Shown: one piece after another, positions 12,430 through 22,180 of the stretch
Position numbering within the stretch: the first letter of the stretch is position 1
Layout of the letters: each line of letters begins with the position of its first letter
Assembly: GCF_958450345.1 (NCBI RefSeq)
Contig: NC_088782.1
Span: 38,616,501 to 38,680,500 of the forward strand
Origin: Calliphora vicina
Lineage: Eukaryota > Arthropoda > Insecta > Diptera > Calliphoridae
DNA length: 64,000 nucleotides
Direction: 5' to 3'
Program-made: the position numbers and the translations under genes
Notes under the pieces: generated by a model
Told to the model about the DNA's origin: nothing
What the model saw: the letters and a program-made list of their open reading frames with translations, nothing else
Databases searched by the model: none

Positions 12430-12790
12430 GGTTCAAGTATACTTTATTGAAAATACGATGGTTTTTGGATAAAAAATTATTTTATTTTTCAACATAGTTT
12501 CCCTTGAGCTCTGTTTCTTCAATTTTTTATCCCTTGTTTGTGAAACGATTTCATCGTTGGAGTCAAATCCATTTCCGCCGTGACATTTCTTCAGGCTTGG
12601 AAACAAGAAATAGTTACTCTGGGCTAAATCCGGTGTATTGGGTGCATTTCTTAGCCTTATTCATTGATTTTTGCCATGGAAACTTCTCATGTCTGTACTC
12701 TTTAGTACACCCGATTATAAGTAAAAGCGACAGCCATATTGCGGAAAGCTTTCTCATATCCAAGTGGTTCAAAACTTAAACCTAAGCCTA
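12430..12790 (-). pseudogene. Mariner transposase relic, second lineage
   Basis: The minus strand reads HLDMRKLSAIW near 12735-12768. After a large internal deletion it reads NAPNTPDLAQSNYFLFPSLKK and GFDSNDEIVS across 12530-12650. These match the mid and C-terminal motifs of mariner transposases (LDMRKLxAxW and PDLAPSDYFLF). It differs from the relics at 9845 and 57750 and is closer to the one at 26370. Frameshifts are present. Confidence 0.75.
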
Positions 12791-12884
12791 TGGTTTCAAT
12801 CTTCGATCAGGAGACACTTTATACAAAAAAAATTATGAAATTAAAATAGTTCTTCCAGTATATTCATTACAATAGCATAAATTA

Positions 12885-12975
12885 AAACTACAAAGTTTGT
12901 TTGTGAGTGCGAATCAGTGTTAATTTATTTCCAAATCAGACAAAAACATCAATTTGGTTAAATCATGATCAAAGT
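12885..12975. repeat. Empty-site paralogue of the piggyBac-like insertion; left edge of the receptor array
   Basis: From AAAACTACAAAG onward this matches the spacers at 15322-15396 and 19782-19858 (shared GAATCAGTGTTAATTTATTT and GACAAAAACATC). At 12958-12961 there is a single TTAA followed by TGATCAAAG. The other two spacers have a piggyBac-like element between two TTAA copies and then TTGATCAAAG. Left of about 12884 the similarity ends. An AATAAA (minus strand) at 12924-12929 may serve the gene to the right. Confidence 0.8.
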
Positions 12976-12997
12976 TTTGTGCAAGTAATTACTATAT

Positions 12998-14800
12998 TTA
13001 ATTTAATTGCGATTTTCTCTTGCCACATTTAAAGGCAAACATTTTATACTCAATTATAAACGACACCACTGAACACAATAAACCACAAATCCAAACAACA
13101 AAGCCATAACGTAAATATTCCAAACCCAAAGACTTCTCTACTACCGGATCACGCATGATTTTTAGGTAACCACTTAACACACCATCCCACTTGGTATCTA
13201 CCAGAGACTTTTGCAGCAGACCATTCTCACATATACGCAGCAAATACTGGTTGAAATGATCAATTAAAGGAGATCGATGGGGAAGTGACACATACATACC
13301 ACGATAGTATAATACCTGGTCAAGTTTCTTGGCAATGGGATGCTTTAAATAATATTGCTGAAATAATAAATAGTCCATAAATTCCTCATGAACGGTATAC
13401 ATGTAGGTCATGTTGAGCTGCTGGCGTCCTCTAAACAACTCAGTGTTATTGCCCGAGCGAACACGTTGCTTTATTAGTTTGGGTATGTCGATTTCAAGCA
13501 TATAATTTACATCAGCACTATATTCCAGTAGCGTTAGGTCCGTGCGACCAATGTCGTTGAGATATTTAAGTTGGGGTTCGTAAACCTTGGAGGTAAACAT
13601 GCTAGACAGACTGGAACTGTAGTAGTTGGTAAGAAATATACCCGTAAACAGGAACAGTAGATGCATTAAAAAATGTTTTAGTGATTTTTGATGTATAAAA
13701 CCAGTCGAAAGAAATATGATTGTACTAAAAGCCTGCAGGGCCAATTTACTTATATCCATTCCTTGCTTAGAGCTACGTTCCATAAAATACATGACAGCAA
13801 ATATCATGACAGCATTTGCAAAAATAATGAACCATATGAAGGCAGTAAAAGGCAAAACAAGATATAAACTATGTGGCACTTCTTTGGCATTGGGTACCAG
13901 TAACAAGACCTTGGTCAAATACATGACATTACTTGTTTCAAAAAAATCACCAAACTTGCGCACAAATATTGGCACCATACACAAGTCCATCGCACTAAGT
14001 AGACTACGACTTTTCGCTAGACTGAGATTACCAGACCACATATCAAGGGAAAAGTGTTCTATGGAAGCATTGTAATATTGCAAATACAATTGTACCCATT
14101 TGTAAAAGTAACCGGTACGAACAAGTTGCCCATGACGGTTTTTATAGGAGTAGCATAAATTGGGAAAGTCAAAAAATGGCAGGCGCCATGAACGTTGTTG
14201 AAAATTATTTAAATGGGATTTGTCCAAAAACTGGGCCACATTGTTGAGATGTATCACTTTAATATTTGGATAAGGGTGATAAGTGTAGAGTTGACCCTGA
14301 GACCACAACAACACCGATATAAAACCTTTCGACCAGCATTTTTCAAATATTTGTAAAAGTTGTGTATTAAATAATTCTGAGCGCTCCTTATGATCTCTTT
14401 GATATACCAGCACTATATCCTTAAAATGTCTTCTCCATAGTAAACGATCCAATAATTCCAGAGAGCTATTTAAACTACTTCTGTTTAATCCAACTATTGC
14501 TATGCTTTCACTGTTATGCTTCTGATAAAGAGGTTTAATAGCCTGGAGATAGTCAAGAGTAACTTGCTCCTCATTTATAATTAATTGTGGTACTTTTATT
14601 TGTTTCACTATTTCCACAAAGTTTGATTTAGTTTTTTGATTGATTTCCGCCAGATTTATTACCACATTCAAATTCAGTTTGGCATTTCCGTTAATATCAT
14701 TAATGACATCTGCAATATTTAAACTTTTAGCACTGATTGTTTTTATGTTGATAATGTTAAGTAAACCATATAATAATGTAATGCGTACTATGGAATGCAT
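12998..14800 (-). CDS. Ionotropic receptor, tandem copy A (600 aa)
   Basis: A variant ionotropic glutamate receptor (IR): a predicted ligand-gated cation channel in the plasma membrane of chemosensory neurons. It is intronless and full length. A hydrophobic signal-like N-terminus (1-25) leads to a divergent amino-terminal region. The first ligand-binding lobe includes RLPFFDFPNLCYSY and GQLVRTGYFYKWVQLYLQYYN (about 206-244). Membrane segments lie near 311-341, a pore loop near 350-368 and a segment at 374-395 followed by TNYYSSSLSSMF, the position of the SYTANLAAF gate in glutamate receptors. The second lobe ends with PHRSPLIDHFNQYLLRICENGL (about 507-528). The last membrane segment is near 562-585. 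About 90% of residues are shared with copies B and C. It has Trp205 where B and C have Cys, and three extra C-terminal residues. It looks like the divergent IRs of the Drosophila Ir20a clade; a one-to-one orthologue is not claimed. Confidence 0.95.
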   Translation of the reverse strand: MHSIVRITLLYGLLNIINIKTISAKSLNIADVINDINGNAKLNLNVVINLAEINQKTKSNFVEIVKQIKVPQLIINEEQVTLDYLQAIKPLYQKHNSESIAIVGLNRSSLNSSLELLDRLLWRRHFKDIVLVYQRDHKERSELFNTQLLQIFEKCWSKGFISVLLWSQGQLYTYHPYPNIKVIHLNNVAQFLDKSHLNNFQQRSWRLPFFDFPNLCYSYKNRHGQLVRTGYFYKWVQLYLQYYNASIEHFSLDMWSGNLSLAKSRSLLSAMDLCMVPIFVRKFGDFFETSNVMYLTKVLLLVPNAKEVPHSLYLVLPFTAFIWFIIFANAVMIFAVMYFMERSSKQGMDISKLALQAFSTIIFLSTGFIHQKSLKHFLMHLLFLFTGIFLTNYYSSSLSSMFTSKVYEPQLKYLNDIGRTDLTLLEYSADVNYMLEIDIPKLIKQRVRSGNNTELFRGRQQLNMTYMYTVHEEFMDYLLFQQYYLKHPIAKKLDQVLYYRGMYVSLPHRSPLIDHFNQYLLRICENGLLQKSLVDTKWDGVLSGYLKIMRDPVVEKSLGLEYLRYGFVVWICGLLCSVVSFIIEYKMFAFKCGKRKSQLN

Positions 14801-15396
14801 TTTGTTAAACTAAATTGTAGTAAGGATTCAAATATCTGGAATCCTTTTTATTATAGTTACATTGCATAAGTGTCCATTATGTTTATTAAACATATTGTAA
14901 TATTAATTCCATTTAAAACACTCAACATATTTTCCTAAAAGAGGCGTAGAAATCATAAATAAGGTGTAAAAATAAACGAAAAGAAATCAATAAAAATATG
15001 TATTTAATTATGATTATGTTAAATCAATTTAGCTTAATAGCACATTTCTCATAAGAGTTCTGTGAGTATTGTGGGCATAACATAGCATAGCATACATTGA
15101 TTTTGGGGATTTTCAAGACAAATTGATAACATCAAAAAAGATGGGGGGTATATGGATTTTGTCATTTCGTTTGTAACATATCGAAATATTGGTAGTATTC
15201 TTGGTCCGTCTGTCTGTCTGTTGAAGACACGATAGGGCACAAACGAAAGGAGCTAGCTGGCTAAAATTCGACAAATACTTTCTGCAATATCGGTCCATGA
15301 TTTCCCATAGTCCCCTTTAAAAAAAACTACAAAGTTTATGTGTGAGTGCGAATCAGTGTTAATTTATTTCCATTACTGACAAAAACATCCATTTAA
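14801..15396 (-). promoter_or_regulatory. Upstream spacer of receptor A with conserved proximal region
   Basis: The first 100 bases upstream of the start are almost the same before copies A, B and C. They include a TATA-like TATAATAAAA (minus strand) at 14846-14855, about 50 bases before the ATG, and a small GGATTC...GAATCC inverted repeat at 14824-14844. The start context is AACAAAATG, a good fly context. Further out, 15180-15300 holds a dispersed repeat with GTCCGTCTGTCTG. The array junction (an A-run after TCCCCTTT) is at about 15311-15327. Confidence 0.5.
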
Positions 15397-15630
15397 CGCT
15401 CTAACCCGCAAACTTTAAAAAGCAAAAAAAAAGTTGTCGGATAATGTTTTTTGGGATAATTATGACCCAATTAACTCAGAACAGCCATCTTAAGCTAATT
15501 TGCAAATTAAGTTTAGGAACCAGGTGCAAAAAGGTGAAGAGTGCCTCAGGGCATTGTTGCCGGTTTAGGTGTAAAAAACAATAAGATGTAAAAATTAATT
15601 ATGATACGATTTTATTAACAAACTAAAAAG

Positions 15631-15716
15631 GGTTCTCTGGCTTAATTGGTTAGCGTGTTTGATCATTAAGCATGATATGGTATTTGTGGCCCGGGTTCGA
15701 TTCCCAGCCGCTGCCA
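15631..15716 (+). tRNA. tRNA-like sequence or SINE head (probably not functional)
   Basis: It has an A-box-like TGGCTTAATTGGTTAGCG and a B-box-like GGGTTCGATTCCC, and ends CCGCTGCCA. A five-pair anticodon-like stem (TGTTT with AAGCA) is possible, with a long variable region. The 5' bases do not pair with CCGCTGC, and the T stem has a mismatch, so the acceptor fold fails. It is absent from the matching places in the two other piggyBac-like copies, so it is an insert. A tRNA pseudogene or tRNA-derived SINE fits better than a working tRNA. Confidence 0.35.
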
Positions 15717-15859
15717 ATCAACAACATCAGTTTATAATAATTATTAGTTTACTAATAACAAATATTTATCACAGCGCCCTCCTTTGGTGGTATAACACTA
15801 AAACGCAACCGAAGTATAATAATTAAATAAAGGTTGTTAGCTTGACTAATGCGCCATCT

Positions 15860-16028
15860 CACCACCAGAGGCGCTGCAACCAGCACTAATAACAAACATA
15901 ACGCGCAATTGCTGAGTTGTCAATTAAAAGCTTTTCTCCTCCTTTCACCACCTTTGACAACTCTGCTATTGCGCGTTATGTTTGTTATTAGTGCAGATTG
16001 CAGCTCCTCTGGTTGTGGAAAGTGGTCG
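15860..16028. repeat. Imperfect hairpin, arms about 65 bp
   Basis: 15860-15923 pairs with 15954-16028; the shared core is GCACTAATAACAAACATAAC with CGCGCAAT. It is part of the 410-bp block that PB1 has and PB2 and PB3 lack, next to the tRNA-like sequence. Confidence 0.8.
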
Positions 16029-16115
16029 ATATTGTCATAACGGATGTCATTAACTGCCTGTTTTGCTTTTTCGCCTACTTTTGAACTTCCTGGCTGCGGA
16101 TCTTATTGTGGAGTA

Positions 16116-17093
16116 CAGGCAAATCCCGGTATAACGAACGATATGTTGTCAGGCCCATTCGTTAAATTGAAAAATTTGTTATATCGAGATGTTTTTTTTT
16201 TTTAATTTTGGACAACTTTTTCTATATTGGAATTAGGTTCGTCCAAATTTGTATATCTATAGTAGTTTTTACTAATTGTTCTTCTGGAGGATGGCTTGGT
16301 GCATTATCCACAATTAATAAAGCCTTCATTGTAAGGGATTTCGATTCGGAAAATGAAAATTAAACTCAGGGACAAACATTTTAAAAAAACAGATTTTGAA
16401 GATTCTAGATTCCACTTAATTTGTGTAAAGATAATTTACAGGAAACACTTAGTCACGATAAAATGTTTGTTTTCATTTTCTTCAAAATACATGTTGAGAA
16501 TTTTGTTATTCAATATTTCATTCATTCATCAAAATTTTTAGTTTTTCTTTCAATGGAATTCTTCTACGGTTTCCCATATTTAATTCACGTGAATTATAGC
16601 CTGATTCACAATATCGAATGAAAGATTTCGTTCGCATTCTAAGCGAAAGAAAGCTGATTTTAGGTTCCCTAACTCCATATTTATGTGAACCAATCAGTTT
16701 TCTTTCGCTTAGAATCGTTAGCATTCTTTCATTCGATATTGTGAAAACAAGCAATTAAAACCACTATAGAAAAAATGTCAGCACCTATTATTAACCATTG
16801 AAAACGGTATTGTAACGACTTATTTTCTTATTTTTACATTATTTATTAATTTTGTTTTTATACTTTCTGTTCGTTATATTGAGCGTACAATTTTCGAAAT
16901 ATTCGCTATATAAGGTTGTCAATGCTAAAAATTTGGTCGTTTGTTTGATATTGTTTGTTTTTTCTCATCATTCGTTATATCGAGCATACAATTTTTGAAA
17001 CGTTCGTTATATAAGGTGGTCAATGTTACGAATTCGACCGTGCGTTAAATCGGATTTTCGTTAAAGTGAGATTCGTTATACCGGGATTTGCTG
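16116..17093. mobile_element. pogo/Tigger-like MITE inserted in PB1
   Basis: Ends CAGGCAAATCCCGGTATAAC and its inverse (ending CCGGGATTTGCTG) are flanked by TA at 16114-16115 and 17094-17095. Removing it restores GGAGTACCAACTGATC, which is what PB2 has near 20188-20203. CAG ends with TA targets and repeated CGTTATA motifs resemble pogo/Tigger-type elements of the Tc1/mariner superfamily. It is non-autonomous and has no transposase. Confidence 0.8.
16607..16743. repeat. Hairpin inside the pogo/Tigger-like MITE
   Basis: CACAATATCGAATGAAAG near 16607 is inverted at about 16726-16743, and TCTAAGCGAAAGAAA near 16638 is inverted near 16700. The arms are about 52 bp with a short loop. It may be a further nested palindromic element or internal structure. 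Confidence 0.75.
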
Positions 17094-17441
17094 TACCAAC
17101 TGATCATGAGTCAAGGCGGATAATTTTGACCTCACTCACAAAACAGCTGACAGAACAAAAACTAAAAGTCGGAATGCATTTCGACTTTCGAGGGAAATGT
17201 TAACAAATCTGTAACTAAAGTCACCGTTAAATTCAAAAAAAAAAAAATTGTAATTACTTTTTGAGATAATTGGTGTTTTGTAATGCATGACTTGAGGCAC
17301 TCTTGCGGGTTAGAGGGTTAAAATAGTAAAGTCTTGATCAAAGTGACAAAGTGATGTGTTAAGAATTGCTAAATTTTAATTATAGTTTGTTTAATATACA
17401 TAAATTCTCAAACAAAATAAACATATGCAAATAAGTTTTAA

Positions 17442-19235
17442 TTACGACTTTCTCTTGCCACATTTAAAGGCAAACATCTTATATTCAATTACAAACGACA
17501 CCACAGAACACAATAAACCACAGATCCAAATACCAAAGCCATAACGTAAATATTCCAAACCCAAAGGCTTCTCAGCAACCGGATCAAGCATTATTTTTAG
17601 GTTACCACTTAACACACCATCCCACTTGGTATCTACCAGAGACTTTTGCAGCAGACCATTCTCACATATACGCAGCAAATACTGGTTGAAATGATCAATT
17701 AAAGGAGATCGATGGGGAAGTGTCAAATAAACACCACGATTGTATAATACCTGGTCGAGTTTCTTGGCAATGGGATGCTTTTGATAATATTGCTGGAACA
17801 ATATATAATCCATTAATTGCTCATGAACGGTATAAATGTATGTCATGTTGAGCTGCTGGCGTCCTCTAAACAACTCAGTGTTATTGCTCGCGCGAACACG
17901 TTGCTTTATTACTTTGGGTACGTCTATTTCAAGCAGATAATTTACATCAGCACTATATTCCAGTATCGTCAGGTCCGTGCGACCAATGTCGTTGAGATAT
18001 TTAAGTTGGGGTTCGTAAACCTTGGAGGTGAACAGACTAGACAAACTGGAACTGTAGTTGTTGGTAAGAAATATGCCCGTAAACAGGAACAGTAGATGCA
18101 GTAGAATATATTTTAGGGATCTTTGATGTCTAAAACCAGTTGAAAGAAATATGAGTGTACTAAAAGCCTGCAGGGCCAATTTACTTAAATCCATTACTTG
18201 CTTAGAGCTACGTTCCATAAAATACATTAGAGCAAATATCATGATACCACTTGCAATAATAAGGAACCATATAAAGGCATTAAAGGGCAAAACAAGATAT
18301 AAACTATGTGGCACTTCTTTGGCATTGGGCACCAGTAACATGACCTTGGTCAAAAATATGACATTGCTTGTTTCAAAAAATTCACCAAACTTACGCACAA
18401 ATATTGGCACCATACACAAGTCCATCGCACTAAGTAGACTACGACTTTTCGCTAGACTGAGATTACCAGACCACATATCAAGGGAAAAGTGTTCTATGGA
18501 AGCATTGTAATATTGCAAATACAATTGTACCCATTTGTAAAAGTAACCGGTACGAACAAGTTGCCCATGACGATTTTTATAGGAGTAGCATAAATTGGGA
18601 AATTCAAAAAATGGCAGGCGGCATGAACGTTGTTGAAAATTATTTAAATGGGATTTATCCAAAAACTGGGCCACATTGTTGAGATGTATCACTTTAATAT
18701 TTGGATAAGGGTGATAAGTGTAGAGTTGATCCTGAGACCACAACAACACCGATATAAAACCTTTCGACCAGCATTTTTCAAATATTTGTAAAAGTTGTGT
18801 ATTAAATAATTCTGAGCGCTCCTTATGATCTCTTTGATATACCAGCACTATATCCTTAAAATGTCTTCTCCATAGTATACGATCCAATAATTCCAGAGAG
18901 CTATTTAAACTACTTCTGTTTAATCCAACTACTGCTAAGCTTTCACTGTTATGCTTCTCATATAGAGGTTTAATAGCCTGGCTATAGTCAAGAGTAACTT
19001 GCTCCTCATTTATAATTAATTGTGGTACTTTTATTTGTTTCACTATTTCCACAAAGTTTGATTTAGTTTTTTGATTGATTTCCGCCAGATTTATTAACAC
19101 ATTCAAATTCACTTTGGCATTTCCGTTAATATCATTAATGACATCTGCAATATTTGAACTTTCAGCACTGATTGCTTTTATGTTGATAATGTTTAGTGAA
19201 CCAAATAATAATGTAATGCGTACTATGGAATGCAT
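17442..19235 (-). CDS. Ionotropic receptor, tandem copy B (597 aa)
   Basis: An intact, intronless IR channel paralogue of copy A, with the same domain order: signal-like N-terminus, first ligand-binding lobe (GQLVRTGYFYKWVQLYLQYYN), three membrane segments with a pore loop, TNNYSSSLSSLF gate region, PHRSPLIDHFNQYLLRICENGL in the second lobe, and a C-terminal membrane segment ending KCGKRKS. It shares the SYKNR / SLDMW / LSAMD version of the first lobe with A, but shares the N-terminal LFGSLN, YNRGVYLTL and KIMLDP stretches with C. It has its own changes: VIFLTKVMLL, TILEYSADVNYLLEIDVPK and the asparagine in TNNYS where the other three have TNYYS. The stop is 125 bp from the end of PB1. Likely role: chemosensory, ligand unknown. 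Confidence 0.95.
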   Translation of the reverse strand: MHSIVRITLLFGSLNIINIKAISAESSNIADVINDINGNAKVNLNVLINLAEINQKTKSNFVEIVKQIKVPQLIINEEQVTLDYSQAIKPLYEKHNSESLAVVGLNRSSLNSSLELLDRILWRRHFKDIVLVYQRDHKERSELFNTQLLQIFEKCWSKGFISVLLWSQDQLYTYHPYPNIKVIHLNNVAQFLDKSHLNNFQQRSCRLPFFEFPNLCYSYKNRHGQLVRTGYFYKWVQLYLQYYNASIEHFSLDMWSGNLSLAKSRSLLSAMDLCMVPIFVRKFGEFFETSNVIFLTKVMLLVPNAKEVPHSLYLVLPFNAFIWFLIIASGIMIFALMYFMERSSKQVMDLSKLALQAFSTLIFLSTGFRHQRSLKYILLHLLFLFTGIFLTNNYSSSLSSLFTSKVYEPQLKYLNDIGRTDLTILEYSADVNYLLEIDVPKVIKQRVRASNNTELFRGRQQLNMTYIYTVHEQLMDYILFQQYYQKHPIAKKLDQVLYNRGVYLTLPHRSPLIDHFNQYLLRICENGLLQKSLVDTKWDGVLSGNLKIMLDPVAEKPLGLEYLRYGFGIWICGLLCSVVSFVIEYKMFAFKCGKRKS

Positions 19236-19858
19236 TTTGTTAAACTAAATTGTAGTAAGGATTCAAATATTTGGAATCCTTTTTATTTTAGTTACTTTGT
19301 ATAGTTTTATAAGTGTCCATTATGTTTATTAAATATTTTGTAATATTAATTCTATTTATAACACGCAACGTATTTTCCTAATAATGGCGTAGTAATCATA
19401 ACGAAGGTGTAAAAATAAACGAAAAGAAATCAATAAAAATATGTATTTAATTATGATTATGTTAAATCAAATTAGCTTAATAGCTCATTTCTCATAAGAG
19501 TTCTGTGAGTATTGTGGGCATAACATAGCATACATTGATTTTGGGGATTTTCAAGACAAATTGATAACATAAAATGTTTATACCCATCGTCAAAAAAGAT
19601 GGGGGGGGGAGTATATGGATTTTGTCATTTCGTTCGTAACATATCGAAATATTGGTAGTATTCTTGGTCCGTCTGTCTGTTGAAAACACGACAAATTCCA
19701 CAAATACTTTCTGTTGATAAGGTTTGGTGGGTATTGAAAATGGGCAATATCGGTCCATGATTTCCCCTAGTCGACTTTAAAAAAAAAACTACAAAGTTTA
19801 TGTGTGAGAGCGAATCAGTGTTAATTTATTTCCATAACTGACAAAAACATCCATTTAA
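19236..19858 (-). promoter_or_regulatory. Upstream spacer of receptor B
   Basis: It parallels 14801-15396: the same GGATTC...GAATCC inverted repeat near 19259-19279 and a weaker TATA-like TAAAATAAAA (minus strand) near 19281-19290. Then comes the same dispersed repeat with GTCCGTCTGTCTG and the A-run junction at about 19771-19789. It ends at the TTAA before PB2. Confidence 0.5.
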
Positions 19859-20279
19859 CCCTCTAACCCGCAAACTTTAAAAAGCAAAAAAAAGTTGTCG
19901 AATAATTTTGTTTTTAGGATAATTATGACCCAATTAACTCAGAACAGCCATCTTAATCTAATTTGCAAATTAAGTTTAGGAACCAGGTGCAAAAAGGTGA
20001 AGTGTGCCTCAAGGCATTGTTGCCGGTTTAGGTGTAAAAAACAATAAGATGTAAAAATAATTATGATTCGATTTTATTAACAAACTAATAAAAAAAAAAC
20101 AAAAAGTTCGAAAATATGATGTCATTAACAGGATGTTTTGCTTTTTCGCCAACTTTTGAACTTCCTGGCTGTGGATCTTCTTGTGGAGTACCAACTGATC
20201 ATGAGTCAAGGCGGATAATTTAATCCGTTTGCCATTCGTATCATTTTTTTTTGTATCTAACAAAAAATATAACAAAAAC

Positions 20280-20905
20280 AAGTAAGAGAGCTATATTCGG
20301 CTGTGCCGAATCTTATATACCCTTCAAATTATACTTTAAAATAATTTTTTTTTTTAAATAGTTAAAAAAGTTTTTTACAAATTTGTTTAAAATTTGTTTT
20401 TTTAAATTTTTTGATGAAAAAAATATTCGGGTTAAAATTTTTTTTTCCCGATTTTGACCCATTGTAGGTCCAACTTACTATATATATAGCCTTATCTACA
20501 TCATTGCAATGGACTTTGAAATATCTATCATTAGATATCCATATTGTCTATATTAATGACTTTAGTAATCCAGATATATGTAGATCATAAATGGGTCAAT
20601 AATCGAGGTTGTCCCGGTTTTTGCTCATATCTCCGTTATTTATGGACCGATTTTGCTGATTTTAAATAGCAAACTTCTCGAAAGCATGTCTGACAGAATT
20701 ATTGAAGATTTGGATCTCGAAGATATCTGGGGTCTTCAGAAAATTGATTTCAACAGACAGACGGACATGGCTTAATCGACTCCGCTATCTATAAGGATCC
20801 AGAATATATATACTTTATAGGGTCGAAAATGAAAAATGTAGAAATTACAAACGGAATGACAAACTTATATATACCCTTCTCACGAAGATGAAGGGTATAA
20901 AAATA
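20280..20905 (+). repeat. Dispersed fly repeat, E1 family, near-complete copy
   Basis: It begins AAGTAAGAGAGCTATATTCG with the inverted pair TTCGGC..GCCGAA, then TATATACCCTTC. It ends with GACGGACATGGCTTAATCGA, ACAAACGGAATGACAAACTT and a CTTCTCACGAAGATGAAGGG hairpin. The same start and end bound the copy at 32768-34715. I do not know its class; no protein frame is conserved. Confidence 0.65.
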
Positions 20906-20917
20906 TATATATGGGGG

Positions 20918-21846
20918 ATTTCACGTCAAGTGAACCAACTTTTAAAATTGATGTCTTCCGATCGCCAAGGTTAGACGTATTGGATAGTAACTCAGACACA
21001 ATTTTTGAACAAGATCGGTCTTTCGAAAAAATATTAAAAAAAAAAAAAAAAATATTTTTTTTTGCTTAGATATTTTCCTTGAAAACCTATTTAGTCGCTT
21101 AGTGGGATGCGAGTGGGATATCTATCAAAATAAATGTTTTGTAACTTAAAATATGAAATTTTTGATTATTTTTTTTGCAAAATCTAAAATAGGCCCTTTT
21201 TTTAATTTTTTTTTTTGCTTAAAAGAAAGCTTGGGTCTATTCCTCTAAGACCTATTTGGTTGCTTAGTGGGATTCGAGTGGGATATATAGCAAAATAAAT
21301 GTTTTTTAACTCAAGATATACGATTTTTTTTTTTTTTGCAAAATCTAACTTTTTTTTTTAATTTTTTTTTTCTGCTCAAATGAAAGGTTAGGTTCATTCC
21401 TTTAAGAGCTTTTTGGTCTCTTAGTAGGATGCGAGTGGTCTATCTATCAAAATAAATGTTTTAACACAAAAATTGTATGGCTTGAGTTACAAAATATTTA
21501 TTTTGATAGATAGATAGATCACTCGCATCCCACTAAGTCAAAAAAGTTTTTGATTTCTGAAAAAAAATATAAAAAATTTTTTTTTTTTAATATTTTTTTT
21601 CGAAAGATTGAAGAAATAGCTATTTAAACTATTTGGGACACATTTTGCTAAGAATAATAGGTAATAAGTTACATGGATGAGAAAAATCACATGTTTAGCC
21701 AAAATGTCAAATTTTGACCCCCTATAGCTCAGAGAGTTCTTGACCGGTCTTATTGAAAAATTGTGTCTGAATTACTATCCAATAGGTCTAACCTTGGTGC
21801 AATCGGAAGACATTGATTTTAAAAGTTCGTTCACTTGACGTGAAAT
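20918..21846. mobile_element. MITE with about 130-bp terminal inverted repeats (E2 family)
   Basis: ATTTCACGTCAAGTGAAC at 20918 is inverted at about 21829-21846. Pairing continues inward through ATGTCTTCCGAT, the GGTTAGACC-like segment and CAATTTTTGAACAAGA. The middle has repeated segments with CACTAAG and GGATGCGAGTGG. A right-half copy lies at about 35040-35222. The target duplication is not clear. Confidence 0.75.
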
Positions 21847-22180
21847 ATATCAAATAGATCGGGCGACAAAATTTCATGTGCTAACAAAACAAAACCGAAC
21901 AAAAACTAAAAGTCGGAATGCATTTCGAACTTCGAGGGGAATGTTAACAAATCTGTAACTAAAGTCACCGTTAAATTTAAAAAAAATTGTAATTACTTTT
22001 TAAGATAATTGGTGTTTTGTAATGCATGCCTTGAGGGACTCTTGCGGGTTAGAGGGTTAAAATAGTAAAGTATTGATCAAAGTGACAAACTGATGTGTTA
22101 AGAATTGCTAAATTTTAATTATAATTTGTTTAATATCCATAAATTCTCAAACAAAATAAACATATGTAAATAAGTTTTAA

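Larger units (their letters stand above)
15397..17317. mobile_element. PiggyBac-like non-autonomous element PB1 (with nested inserts)
   Basis: Ends CGCTCTAACCCGCAAAC (first C mutated from CCCTCTAACCCGC) and TTGCGGGTTAGAGGG are inverted and flanked by TTAA at 15393-15396 and 17318-17321. TTAA targets and CCC-starting ends are the hallmark of piggyBac elements. It is the same family as 19859-22056 and 27175-28515. A tRNA-like and hairpin block (about 15630-16040) and a pogo/Tigger-like element (16116-17093) interrupt it. No transposase frame survives. Confidence 0.85.
19859..22056. mobile_element. PiggyBac-like non-autonomous element PB2 (with nested inserts)
   Basis: Ends CCCTCTAACCCGC and GCGGGTTAGAGGG are inverted, with TTAA at 19855-19858 and 22057-22060. 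It lies at the same spot as PB1 relative to the genes (its right end is 125 bp from the stop of copy C, as PB1's is from copy B), so it was duplicated together with the gene. It holds its own later inserts at about 20280-20905 and 20918-21846, which PB1 lacks. On the minus strand it keeps the peptide KRIKLSALTHDQLVLHKKIH near 20180-20230, also found in PB3. Confidence 0.85.

Noticed and set aside
12504..12779. 91-codon plus-strand frame left of receptor A
   Set aside because: It is the antisense of a mariner relic readable on the minus strand.
13716..14075. Plus-strand frame of 119 codons opposite receptor A
   Set aside because: It is the antisense shadow of the receptor, repeated opposite B (18151-18510) and C (22800-23249) only because the genes are paralogues.
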